Shown here piece by piece: positions 13,301 through 24,873 of a DNA stretch of 64,000 nt. Under the pieces are notes generated by a model. The model saw only the letters and a program-made list of their open reading frames with translations. It did no database searches and was not told the origin of the DNA. This DNA comes from Aporrectodea caliginosa (Eukaryota; Annelida; Clitellata; Crassiclitellata; Lumbricidae). The first letter of the stretch is position 1; every line of letters begins with the position of its first letter. A program made the position numbers and the translations under genes. The DNA is taken from assembly GCA_020284085.1 (NCBI GenBank), contig JACEVL010000974.1, positions 1 through 64,000 of the forward strand, given 5' to 3'.

Positions 13301-14625
13301 ATAGATCGATTCTTTGACATTGATAATGTCAAATTTAATACTTCAGTTGTTATTGTAGCTTACCTATTACCTGATATTAACTGTTTTCTGTTTTGGCGCC
13401 AATATTGGCCGCCATCTTGGAAAGTAACATTCTGACACTATCGCCACTACAATATATCGATTCCTTGACCTTGATAATGTCAAATTTAATACTTCAGTTG
13501 TTATTGTAGCTTACCTATTACCTGATATTAACTGTTTTCTGTTTTGGCGCCAATATTGGCCGCCATCTTGGAAAGTAGCATTCTGACACTATCGCCACTA
13601 CAATATATCGATTCCTTGACCTTGATAATGTCAAATTTAATACTTCAGTTGTTATTGTAGCTTACCTATTACCTGATATACACTGTTTTCTGTTTTGGCG
13701 CCAATATTGGCCGCCATCTTGGAAAGTAACATTCTGACACTATCGCCACTATAATATATCGATTCGTTGACCTTGATAATGTCAAATTTAATACTTCAGT
13801 TGTTATTGTAGCTTACCTATTACCTGATATATACTGTTTTCTGTTTTGGCGCCAATTTTGGCCGCCATCTTGGAAAGTAACATTCTGACACTATCGCCAC
13901 TACGATAGGTCGATTCCTTGACCTTGATAATGTCAAATTTAATACTTCAGTTGTGATTGTAGCTTACCTATGACCTGATATACACTGTTTTCTGTTTTGG
14001 CGCCAATATTGGCCGCCATCTTGGAAAGTAACATTCCGACACTTTCGCCACTATGATAGATCGATTCCTTGACCTTGATAATGTCAAATTTAATACTTCA
14101 GTTGTTATTGTAGCTTACCTATTACCTGATATACACTGTTTTCTGTTTTGGCACGAAAATTGGCCGCCATCTTGGAAAGTAACATTCCGACACTATCGCC
14201 ACTACAATAGATCGATTCCTTGACCTTGATAATGTCAAATTTAATACTTCAGTTGTTATTGTAGCTTAGCTATTACCTTATATACACTGTTTTCTGTTTT
14301 GGCGCGAAAATTGGCCGCCATCTTGGAAAGTAACATTCCGACACTATCGCCACTACAATAGATCGATTCCTTGACCTTGATAATGTCAAATTTAATACTT
14401 CAGTTGTTATTGTAGCTTACCTATGAGATGATATACACTGTTTTCTGTTTTGGCGCGAAAATTGGCCGCCATCTTGGAAAGTAACATTCCGACACTATCG
14501 CCACTACAATAGATCGATTCCTTGACCTTGATAATGTCAAATTTAATACTTCAGTTGTTATTGTAGCTTACCTATTACCTTATATACACTGTTTTCTGTT
14601 TTGGCGCGAAAATTGGCCGCCATGT
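7355..14625 (+). repeat. 151-bp tandem satellite array, about 48 monomers
   Basis: Each monomer contains ggcgccaatattgg, ccgccatcttgg, acattc(c/t)gacact(a/t)tcgc, tcgattccttgaccttg, taatacttcagttgttattg and actgttttctgttttggc. The ggcgcc landmark starts at 7506, 7657 and 7808, and its variant ggcgcg starts the last copy at 14603. The distance 7506-14603 is 7097 = 47 x 151, so there is no net indel over 7.1 kb. Monomers come in recurring variants after 'cttacctat' (gagatgatata, tacctgatatta, tacctgatatac). The last copies carry ggc(g/a)cgaaaatt in place of ggcgccaatatt. No ORF spans the array. Confidence 0.95.
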
Positions 14626-14639
14626 TGGGTCGTTGTCGG

Positions 14640-15135
14640 TTAAATTGATCTTTGGGGGGGGGGGGGAGCTAGATTTGCGCATAATACAGGGCACAATTAG
14701 GCCTATAGCTTGCTGCGATTCTGTCTCTTGTCAACTGATACAGCGCTGGACGTGAATTCGTTCTCCACCACTGCACATAGCAGACCGCAGTTTCTGCTTT
14801 GACTGCCATCTCCTCAATGATTGTCGTCATCGGGGAAAGAAACCGGTCGTCGCATACGGTGCAGCATACGCTCGAGTCATTCTAATAATAACCCTAGCTA
14901 AGATGGCTATTATTATTAATTCTATTAGCGTTATTGAATTCGAGGCGTATGAATGCGTGACGTCATAATACACAGTTCCAAGACGCCATTTTTACCTGTG
15001 CAGCGTGGACTGAAATAACAGTTCCAGTCCGTTCCGATCGTACTTAAGGCACGCTCTTTCCCCTCTGGAAAGATAGTGGTTGCAAGTTCGACGGGCCCTT
15101 GTCCTTCCGCAGTGCCTGCTGCATCGCTTTAAGCC
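14640..15135 (+). promoter_or_regulatory. putative promoter/5' UTR of the F-box-like gene
   Basis: This is the unique sequence between the satellite end and the proposed start codon. It contains a G13 run (about 14655-14667), a perfect cAMP-response-element palindrome, and moderately GC-rich sequence before the ATG. No clear TATA box was found. The promoter role is inferred from position only. Confidence 0.4.
14958..14965. promoter_or_regulatory. CRE-like palindrome TGACGTCA
   Basis: A perfect TGACGTCA, the known CREB/ATF binding palindrome, lies 171 bp upstream of the proposed start codon. It could be chance, since one 8-mer is expected about once per 65 kb per window. Confidence 0.35.
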
Positions 15136-15199
15136 ATGTCGAAGAAACGAACATCAGCTGAAGCCAACAAAGGCGAACATGTAACGGAAAACTCAGATC
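15136..15199 (+). CDS. F-box-like repeat protein, exon 1 (start)
   Basis: The ATG has G at -3. The exon reads MSKKRTSAEANKGEHVTENSD and stops at a consensus donor (ATC|GTAAGT). It ends after the first base of a codon. The next exon supplies two bases in frame, giving 42 codons for exons 1+2. The basic KKR start suggests a nuclear protein. Gene structure is inferred from splice consensus and phase only; no transcript is available. Exons 1 to 4 together would encode about 340 residues. Confidence 0.6.
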
Positions 15200-15769
15200 G
15201 TAAGTTAATGCTAAGACGTTTTAGATATTATTGTGCTGTCTATTGTTTCAATCAATCAGTTTTATATAAAGCATTCGCTAATGCCAGTCAGAACCACGTG
15301 GTTAATACTTAGTAACGTTCGTCATTAGGGCCGTTTTAAAGTCGCCGTAGGCCCTTGGCACTAAGTCTTATTGCATAGGCCTATGTGGACCCCAACTGCC
15401 AGTTCTGAAATTGAAAACGAGGTAATGCGGGCTATGGCATTATTTGGAAGACGTGATTTTGCTATAGAGAAATAATCAAATTAGAATTCGAAATGTCTTT
15501 TCATTTTCCGAATTTTTCGCGTAAAATTCAATCATTAAACTTAATTTTCAATATCTTATTTCCAGACTTGTTTAGGCCCTTAAAGGTTTGTAGTAACTAG
15601 CCTACTGTGCATAATGGAAAATAGGCCTAGGGCCCTGTTCATCTTCATGCACAAGCACACAAGATGACAAATTCTCTGTTTAGCTCTAATTATTATACTC
15701 AAATGAATTATATGTAACAATAATGACTAATCATTTTATTTGAGCATAATTGTATTATTTCTCTTGTAG

Positions 15770-15831
15770 CAGTATTCCAACAAGTGAACAATGCTAAACG
15801 TGCTAAACTCGTCTCATTGAGTGACACAACG
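15770..15831 (+). CDS. F-box-like repeat protein, exon 2
   Basis: A 62-nt segment sits between a good acceptor (pyrimidine-rich, ctcttgtag) and a donor (ACG|gtgagc). In the phase set by exon 1 it reads VFQQVNNAKRAKLVSLSDTT, with a second basic cluster (AKRAKL) resembling a nuclear localisation signal. It ends in phase 0, matching the phase-0 acceptors at 23308 and 25871. Confidence 0.55.
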
Positions 15832-16879
15832 GTGAGCTACATAGCATTAAATCCACATAATTATCTTTCGATCTAATTCTGAGAATAGCGTGAATTGGTT
15901 TCTAGTCTGATGTTCTCCATCAGAGATGTTGTACTAGGTACTTGTCCTTGTACTCGAGTACAACTTTAAGTACTTGTCAATGAGACCTAAGCACTGAGAC
16001 TTTACACTTGTGAGAAAAATTCTTTAAACTGGAGACATGCAGCAAATGAACAACGAATAGGCTTTTACAGCCAGGGTAGGTCAATAATTAGCTTGTAGTT
16101 ATTAACCTTAAATTAAGGCAGTTCGTTACGGAAACCGATGTTTAGGTGACCCATTGATCAGAACTTCCTTCCGGTTGTCTGGTTAATATGGAGCAGACGG
16201 ACGCTAACAATGTTCGCAATAAAAATACTAATATTTCCAGAGTCGTTAAGTTTGTTTATGATAATTTCACTATCAACGGAAATGTTATTGTAATATATTG
16301 CATTTGAAAATTTGTGAAGCGCTTCTTACAGCATATAAGCCATTCAGCGTGACGGCCCCAGAGGGAATTAAAAAAAGATTCCGGCCCAAATCTTAGAGCG
16401 AGAAAAGGGAAAGGTCATTCCAAGGGTAAACGGACTACTTGGAGCCGAAGAATTTGGCGTGGACAGTTGGACGCGAATAGAAGATCCTGTAAACTTAACA
16501 TTTAATAGCATAGAAGTCGCATCAAACATCAGCCTTGCATGACCGGTAACGAACAACTAGTAGAAGCTTGAGTTTAACTACGCTGTGTGATAACAAAGAT
16601 CATTAGCTGTCGTCCTCCTCCTTCATCCAGGCAAATCCCTCTAAGCATAATGTCTTTTTTCAAGCGCAGATCAACAACTTCACACATTTGAATGGCCTAT
16701 GTCTGTTCAGTTGGGTTATGGTGTTATAACATTATAACATTATAACAATGTTGTGGTAGGCCTATTACACAAATCAACTCAATTTTACATACCTCCATTC
16801 GTTGAATCAGATCTATTTTGCCTCATAATGTTATAATCCAAATAACTAATTATTTAACTTCCACCATACTTGACAACTG
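15832..16879 (+). other. intron sequence, no coding feature recognised
   Basis: AT-rich. It includes a gtacttgtccttgtactcga / gagtacaactttaagtact imperfect palindrome near 15938-15980 and a gaagcgcttcttacagcata block near 16316, which resemble dispersed repeat ends. No exon with both splice sites was identified. Confidence 0.5.
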
Positions 16880-17640
16880 TTACCACCATAGGAAACCTGC
16901 ATAAACTACAAATGGTTTAATAATCTCTTAACGCAGCCATAACAAAAACCCTAAAATAATGTCAGCATATTGCGACCATATTGAATTCCTTGCACTGGCT
17001 GCCCATATATAGCAAAGAATTCATTTCAAAACCTGCCTTTAAGTTCACAAAGTAATTTAAGTCAACCGACCAACCTCCATTCTACGCTCATCCTCATAAT
17101 TATTTAAATAGATAGACATTGCACTCCATGCGCAGAAACGGATAGTTTGACTCTTGATTAGCCACGCGACCGAAGCACCCGAACAGTATTGGGCCTTTTA
17201 GGACTTTTCGATCGCTAGTTTCAGGTTTGCCCAATTCAGTTCGCCCTGTCAATTCCTTGTATCATTCAGGTTCAAACTTAAGACCCTTCTCTTTAAACTT
17301 GCTCACCCACCATAGTCTGGCTTCTGGTTTCTCTGATCTATCGAATTTCAAAATGGCCTCATCCTGTGAATAATTGATTATTGATTGCTATTGTCTTTTA
17401 AGGCCAATATCAATTGATGCTTTTGGTGAGATCTGCTAAAACTACAAATGGTTGTAAACTCTCTTCATACAGCATAAAGATTACTAAATATCATCATATT
17501 AAACCCACTTTGCATTCATTGCACTGGCTGCCTTTCCAGCATATAATTCTATACTTTTAAGACCTGTCTCATAGTACACAAAAGGCTATATTGTAAACAT
17601 CTGACCAATCTGTGTTCAATTCTCACCCCTCCCGGATTGT
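16880..17640 (+). mobile_element. two tandem LINE 3'-end remnants
   Basis: Two partial, similar copies carry a decayed version of the LINE block 'LHWLPI...': ttgcactggctgcccatata near 16995 and ttgcactggctgcctttcca near 17519, each followed by degenerate FK/KTCL-like sequence. Both are too broken to give an ORF. Confidence 0.5.
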
Positions 17641-19605
17641 TCTCGACATGGAAATTACGTCGTTCGAGGCACTTTGTATCGGTCCGAAGTAGGGAATCGT
17701 GGTCTTCCATCGATCAACTCTTCGTTCCTCCGTAATCCCTTGGATATGGAAATCTCAACGTTTGAGGCTCTCTGCAGTCTCGGCATCGCCACACTGCTAT
17801 CCATCTACCGACCACAGGAGAATGTCTCGTAGCTCGAAATAGCCAGGTCTTGATCCTGGGTGATTTTAATCTTCACCTAGAAGATCATGCTGATCCTGCT
17901 GCCATATCTTTCCTGAGGAAAGATATGGCAGCACATAAATGAAGCTACCCTCCAACATCTAATCATTACTGCTGGCAATTAACAAGTTCGAGACTTACGT
18001 ACAAGTTCAGCCTCCTACACTTTCCGATCATGCGTGCATCCAGTTCTGGCTGTGGACCCCCGTCTCCAGTCTCAGCCTCTCCGTGCCATTCGCGTCTCGT
18101 GGCTGGAGATCCATTGACCGTCGACGCACGTCGTAGCTCCCAGCTGTCTTCAGCGACATCGATGCTTGACGCCACAACGATTGACCAGCTCTTCTACCTC
18201 TACACTTCCAACATGAACCAGCCTATCGACACCATGCTACCGCTTCGGGAATTGAGGACTTGCTGCCGACCTTTGACCGTCTGGTTCGACCACAACTACC
18301 ATCAAACACCTCATCGCTCTCGTTGCTTCGAGAGACGCTTCCTTCGGACTAGAGATCAGGCTGATCGACTGGCATGGATCTCTCAGCTTCGCACTCTTCA
18401 CCAGCTCTACCATCGGAAGGAGAAAGTCTACTGGGGAAACTTGGTCCTACTAAATGAGAAACCCGAAACGATTATGATCATCGATCTCCTGTCTTATGGG
18501 ACGCTCTTCTCGACTGACAGAGGACCACTTCTTCACAGTCAGTGACTTCCTCGCGATGATTTCTACCATAATGGAGGGTCTCTGAGATTTTACCACTAAT
18601 TTGCCTCCACAATTCTTCGCGTCCACTGATTCAGATCTTGATGGATTTCGACCGATTCTGGTAATTGACCTACGACATCTGCTCGTTTCCTCAAACTTAA
18701 AAGTCTTGTGAACTGGACCCCTTCCTCCATTCTTCAGTGCTGATGCTGTTGATGACAATGCTCCGTTTTTACTGTATTTATTTAACAGATCTCTCTCTGA
18801 AAGCAATCTTCCCGTCTCACAAAAACGAACTCTTGTTTATTCAACTCTCAATAAACCTAACTTGGATCCTAACCTCTGTCAGAATTATCGCCCCATCTCC
18901 AGCCGTTCCTTCCTCTCCAAGACTCTTGAACGGCTGGCTTCTCTACAACTTCTCATTTACCTTGAACAGTTATTACTTCTCCCATAAGTCAATCAGGCTT
19001 CAGGGCTCATAATTCCACTGAAACTGTCCTCCTGTCCCTTCACTTCGACATAATTATACTCTCCTGTGGATAGATCTCAACTTACTATGTTGGCTCTGTT
19101 CGATGTCTCTGCCGCCTTTGACATGAAAGACCATGACATTTTACTGCAACACCTTGCGACCCCTCTTCTCTGCCTCCGGTTTTACCTTACTTTCCTTTCT
19201 CAAATGGTAATCTGTGGAGCTTCCAGAACACCCTTGGTCTTGGTCAAATTGGTGTCCCTCAGGGCTCTGTCCTGAATCCTCTCCTTCATCTCATATATAT
19301 ACGGCCGACTTTCCACCTGTATTTTGTAAGCACTCGCCGACTGGTCACCTCTATGCTGAGGATGTGCTTGTCCATGGCCAGTATTGCCACCCTCTGCTCA
19401 GCTTGCTCATGATGGCCGCATTGATGCTCTCTCTCGACTTGCACCTCTGGAAATCTTCCACTGAATCCAAAAAAGATTAAGCTCACATGGTTGGGCACTC
19501 GCCAATAGCTTCAGAAGCTTGACTTCCCCTTCTTACAGAGAGATTCCTTTCATTTACTTTCCACTCCAGTTTTCGAGACCTTTGTATAGTTCTGGACAGC
19601 ACGAT
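17640..19605 (+). pseudogene. decayed APE-type LINE (endonuclease then RT)
   Basis: In shifting plus-strand frames the order is that of an L2/CR1-like LINE. An AP-endonuclease piece is visible near 17800-17920 (SIYRP, then VLILGDFNLHLEDHAD, with the catalytic GDFN motif). The linker follows at 18030-18545 (RCFERRFLRTRDQADRLAWI). RT starts near 18870 (NYRPIS) and continues with ALFDVSAAFD near 19090. A C-terminal KIKLTWLGTRQ-like stretch lies near 19470-19510. Multiple frameshifts and stops make it non-functional. Its 3' end is directly abutted by the SINE at 19606. Confidence 0.75.
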
Positions 19606-19835
19606 TACCTATTCGGTGGTGTAGGGGTATATTCGGTGCCTTGCAGCCGGAGGGTTGCGGGTTCTAATCCACCTCAAGCCGCTGCGTAGGGACCCTGGGC
19701 AAGTCCTTCACTCGCAATTGCTCATGCGCTTCGGCGTGAAACTCCGATTCAGTGTCCGCTCTGTAGTCGGGAGCGCCTCTGAGTATAAATCTTGAAGGAG
19801 CGCTATAACAAGTGCTCATACATACAAACATACAC
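19606..19835 (+). mobile_element. tRNA-derived SINE, family S1
   Basis: The Pol III B box reads gggttctaatcc. The A-box region is ttcggtggtgtaggggt, weaker than in the copies at 40646 and 44262, where it is tggcgcggtgg. The tRNA-unrelated body (gtagggaccctgggcaagtc, gctcatgcgcttcggcgtga) is followed by a LINE-like tail (gtcgggagcgcctctgag, gcgctataacaagtgctc) and a (CATA)n-like end. Confidence 0.8.
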
Positions 19836-20914
<1,079 letters not shown>

Positions 20915-21212
20915 ACATTTTGTCCATTTTGTCCACACGATTTTGTCCCTGACATTTTGTCTGATGACATTTTGTCTTTATGACATTTTGTCTTTATGAC
21001 ATTTTGTCTGATGACATTTTGTCTTTATGATATTTTGTCTTATGACATTTTTTCCGTGACATTTTGTCTGATGAAATTTTGTCTTTGTGACATTTTGTCT
21101 TTATGACATTTTGTCTTTATGACATTTTGTCTTCATGACATTTTGTCCGTGACATTTTGTCTGATGACATTTTGTCTTTATGACATTTTGTCTTATGACA
21201 TTTTGTCAGGCC
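20915..21212 (+). repeat. GACATTTTGTC tandem repeat (family also at 55.5 kb)
   Basis: About 16 copies of a 13-17 bp unit built on gacattttgtc, spaced by tttat, tgat, cttat or cgt. The run ends in cattttgtcaggccaccgtt. The reverse complement of that end (acggtggcctg(a/g)caaaatg) starts the 145-bp insertion at 55478, so both belong to one dispersed family. Confidence 0.75.
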
Positions 21213-21354
21213 ACCGTTCGTATCGTTGAAGGATGGGCGCACTCGTTTCGCTTAAAAATATTAATGAAAGTCAAACAGCTATCGAAAACGACGAGATAAA
21301 GAAGCTACTTTAAGTGAAATAAACATCGTAGTGTACGAATACGTACTTAGTAGG

Positions 21355-23169
21355 GGAGACCGGGTTGGATGCAACAGGGGTTGGTTGCAACACCATCGCT
21401 AGTTAAGCGCTAAATAATAGCAGCGTAAAATTAAATCATCTACCTTGTAAAGAATATATTTTAGGGCAACATGACTTAATTTCTTGTCTGGAAGTTGACC
21501 AGAACTACCAAAAAAAGAAAAAAAATTATTTTCGGACATCAAAAGTAAATTTGGCGATTTTGTGCTTTTTCGTACTGTAGCTCAATGTTTTGAAGCAATT
21601 TAGTGCTGTTTGGTGCCATAAGTTGGACAAGGAATTGGGCTTGAAAATGTATTTAGTCATTTTGTTCAAATCCAACGCTATCGATAAAAGTTTTCTATAA
21701 CAATGTCTATGCATTGCTTCGGGGTTGGTTGCAACATTTTAATCAGGGTTGGTTGCAACCTGTTGCAACCAACCCCCATGCATTGATTTCAATTAACCGT
21801 GTTCACTATAGGCCTGCTCGTCACAATTAGGGCAATCACAGACACTCGAACAAAGCAGCATTAGAGGGAGGAACTCGCCGACAAAGCAGTTAGAGCTTCT
21901 AAGAAAAAAAACCGTACCAGAAGCAAAAGAACCCTAGACAAGTCCCAGTGAACCAAAGAGAGTGACTAAGCCTCAGTCCACGGTCAGTCAACCGGTACAT
22001 AGCCAGTTGTCGAGCGTCACCAATCAACCGTGGCATAGCCAGTTATCGAGCGTCACCAGATCAACTGGTGCCTAGTCAGTCGTCAAGCCGAATAGATTAT
22101 AAAAACAAAAAAAGCAAATCACAACATACCATGAGGTAAGAGACGAATTTAAGATAAGACAGACAGTGAGGGATCTGACAGTGATAGAAATGATGACGAT
22201 GATGGAAAAGGTTTTTGTGTAGGCCTACGAGAAGGGTCATCTGACGATGTCGATTATCTTCATGAAACACGGTCTGTGGAAGAAGATGATGATTAGGCCT
22301 ACTCTGATCGTCATGATCGTTTAAAACAAGGTGATTACGTGATGGTCAAACTTCAAGGACTTAAAATACTGCTCATTTTGTGGCTCGTATGACCGACAAT
22401 TCATCGTCGGATGATTTAGAAACGGAGATCACATATTTTGCCACAAAATCGACTAGGCGTTCAATTGATGATAAAGAAACTGTTCGATTTGTAATTCCAG
22501 AAATTTCAAGAACATATCCGGTTCCAATAGAGGATAATAATGAAGAAACTGCCTAATCCGTTAATAATTATGGGTGGCACTAAGCGAGTCAGTACGCAAA
22601 TCACATTCCCATTTTCCTATTCTGGTTACAATTTGAAGGCTTGAAAAGCTCTACAATTTTTAATTAAATCTTGAACATTATAAGCCTAAATAGGTAGAAG
22701 TAGTCAAGCCTGCTATGGGACTATGGGAGCTATAGGCCTATCGAGTATATATAATAGGACATTTTACAAAACGATTATTGCCGCCAAAAAGTTTAATATC
22801 TTGATTGATGCTTTTGATTAGATTTAATTTTGATTTTCTTCAATTTATTACATTCTTATATGTAGGCAAGCCTCGGTAAGCCCTGGGCAATGCAGCCTCA
22901 GTTGAATAATTATACTACTTTCAATACTGTTGCAACCTTCCCCCATGGTCGTTGCAACCAACCCCGGTCAGGGGTTGGTTGCAACAGTTTGAAGCCCTCT
23001 GTTCAGTAAGCTATTGTGGTTACATCTTTGGTCCCTGAGATCGTCACTATAGCTTGTTTTGGAGCTGAGATATAAAGGATATATATGGGCTAAAATGGTT
23101 GTAGGTTGTTCCAAAAATAAAAAATGCAACACGAAAATATGAAAAGTGTTGCAACCAACCCCGGTCTCC
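21355..23169 (+). mobile_element. TIR transposon with repeated GGGGTTGGTTGCAAC motifs
   Basis: The left end reads ggagaccgggttggatgcaac. The right end reads, inverted, ggagaccggggttggttg. Copies of the motif lie at 21363, 21377, 21721, 21746 (direct) and 21762, 22951, 23148 (inverse), with another direct copy at 22971 and a variant at 22929. They cluster at both ends and about 370/200 bp inside each end, as expected of subterminal transposase-binding sites. The 1.8-kb interior has a decayed transposase-like C-terminus. No clear TSD was seen (acttag occurs near both ends but not adjacent). Confidence 0.65.
22100..22557 (+). pseudogene. decayed C-terminal part of a transposase-derived gene (pogo/jerky-like?)
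   Basis: Fragments in different frames read GSDSDRNDDDDG, DYVMVKLQGL near 22334, and HFVARMTDNSSSDDLETEIT up to a stop near 22555. An acidic linker followed by 'GDYV.VK......HFVA.V' is the C-terminal arrangement I associate with genes annotated as pogo- or jerky-like transposase relatives in invertebrates, but this is from memory. A one-base frameshift separates DYVMVKL from HFVARM. Its location inside the TIRs fits a transposon gene. No DDE catalytic core remains. Confidence 0.4.
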
Positions 23170-23307
23170 GCAACTTAGTCCTTCCCGTGCAAGTCTGCAG
23201 GACTTTAACTGTAACTACAGTGTAACATATCATGACACAGCATAACAAGGTTTTAAATGGTTTAGTCTCTGTTAAAGCTGACTTCTGATATGATTGCAAA
23301 TCTGTAG

Positions 23308-23991
23308 AGCGATTCACACGAGGACGCTCACTACAATGACCTTGAAAGCGATTCACACGAGGACGCTCACTACAATGACCTTGAAAGCGATTCACACGAG
23401 GATGCTCACTACAATGACCTTGAAAGCGATTCACACGAGGATGCTCACGACAATGACCTTGAAAGCGATTCACACGAGGATGCTCACGACAATGACCTTG
23501 AAAGCGATTCACACGAGGATGCTCACGACAATGACCTTGAAAGCGATTCACACGAGGACGCTCACGACAATGACCTTGAAAACCATTCGCGTGAGGACGT
23601 TAACTACACTGGCCTTGAAAACCATTCGCGTGAGGACGTTAACTACACTGGCCTTGAAAACCATTCGCGTGAGGACGTTAACTACACTGGCCTTGAAAAC
23701 CATTCGCGTGAGGACGTTAACTACACTGGCCTTGAAAACCATTCGCGTGAGGACGTTAACTACACTGGCCTTGAAAACCATTCGCGTGAGGACGTTAACT
23801 ACACTGGCCTTGAAAACCATTCGCGTGAGGACGTTAACTACACTGGCCTTGAAAACCATTCGCGTGAGGACGTTAACTACACTGGCCTTGAAAACCATTC
23901 GCGTGAGGACGTTAACTACACTGGCCTTGAAAACCATTCGCGTGAGGACGTTAACTACACTGGCCCTGAAAGAAGAATAATTGATGTGGAA
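23308..23991 (+). CDS. F-box-like repeat protein, exon 3: 17 x 13-residue repeats
   Basis: The exon is bounded by acceptor ctgtag|AGC and donor GAA|GTAAGT, both phase 0, and is 684 nt = 228 codons with no stop. Seven copies of SDSHEDAH(Y/D)NDLE (from 23308, 39 bp each) are followed by ten copies of NHSREDVNYTGLE (from 23581; the last has GPE), then RRIIDVE into the donor. This frame has no ATG. The two other forward/reverse frames that also stay open do so only because 39 is divisible by 3. The repeats are acidic and probably disordered. The unit number is likely variable between individuals because the ten B units are almost identical. Confidence 0.65.
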
Positions 23992-24059
23992 GTAAGTTCA
24001 TGTTTTTCAAGTGTCTCGTGAACATTTGGTAAACTTCTCACTTCTTATATGTAACCCCT

Positions 24060-24273
24060 ATTCTTAAACAGATTCGCAGGCTCTGCTGCCGTATTAATTT
24101 ATCAAATTTCTTCCACGCCACTATCCATCAACAAGGTCTTGAATTTATCGCTCTGCCTGCCTGAATCCCTCTCTCTCCCTCCCTCCCTCCCTGCTTGCTT
24201 GCAAGCCTCCCTGCCTGCTTATCTGCCTGCCTGCTTGCTGCTTGCGGCCTGCCTCTGCCTGCCTGCTTGCCTG
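24060..24273. repeat. (CCTGCCTG/CCCT)n low-complexity tract
   Basis: Runs of ctccctccctcc and ctgcctgcttgc between about 24165 and 24275, within the proposed intron 3. Confidence 0.7.
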
Positions 24274-24640
24274 CTTTATAATCGTTGTAAACGTAAACTA
24301 TGAATTTCTCTGGTTAAGGACGAAAAGTTGAAAGTTGGAAAATCGGGAGGATTAGGGTGGGTACTCTTGAAGAGGTGAGACTTTAATTTGGAATGGAAAG
24401 CCTTTGCGGTGATAAGTAGAGGAGCCTGAGACGGTGGGTGAGTGGCGGTATTGGTGGAGGAACTGGGACTATGCGGAATACAGAGGGAAGTGCGTTCCAG
24501 AGTTGAAGTCGTAATCGTAATATCTAAACTTCTAAAGCCCCAACTGAAAGCCAAGCGCAGGGCACCAGCTCATTCACGAGCGCTGAAGTGCAGTGTGGGG
24601 TATAGATATTTGCAGGTAAGTTCGAATATAGTTTTGATAA
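24274..24640 (-). pseudogene. LINE C-terminus and 3' end (family with AAGCTGGTGCCC tail)
   Basis: The minus-strand ORF 24276-24554 contains LLITAKAFHSKLKSHLFKST, nearly the same as the plus-strand remnant at about 38855-38925. The block aagccaagcgcagggcacca...cacgagcgct at 24550-24585 is the reverse complement of the 39055-39110 module. It lies in intron 3 in antisense orientation. Confidence 0.6.
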
Positions 24641-24873
24641 CTTAATATAATCCTCAGTTTACTTCGTTCGTTGTCGTCTGCTTCGCCAGACGAGATTTGT
24701 AACGAATGGATGGACGTCACTGGTGACCGGAGATGTCCATATGACCATCTTTATGAATCTAATTTCCCTCTTGGTGTTCATTTAAGAGCGGGAGAAGTCG
24801 GTGTCGCTCGCTTTGACCGCTGTGTGGTAGTGGGAAGTTGTATGGGGTGTAGGCATCAATGAGATACTTGGGG

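Noticed and set aside
7355..14625. CRISPR array
   Set aside because: Monomers are contiguous and alike over all 151 bp with no variable spacers, and the DNA is eukaryotic.
21526..21714. 62-codon minus ORF inside the TIR transposon
   Set aside because: AT-rich, with no domain, and unrelated to the plus-strand transposase-like remnant.
23090..23980. Long open frames on both strands (13-residue repeats such as TLALKTIRVRTL and NRFQGHCREHPRV)
   Set aside because: A 39-bp repeat without stops keeps several frames open. Splice sites and phase favour only the frame with SDSHEDAH/NHSREDVN units.
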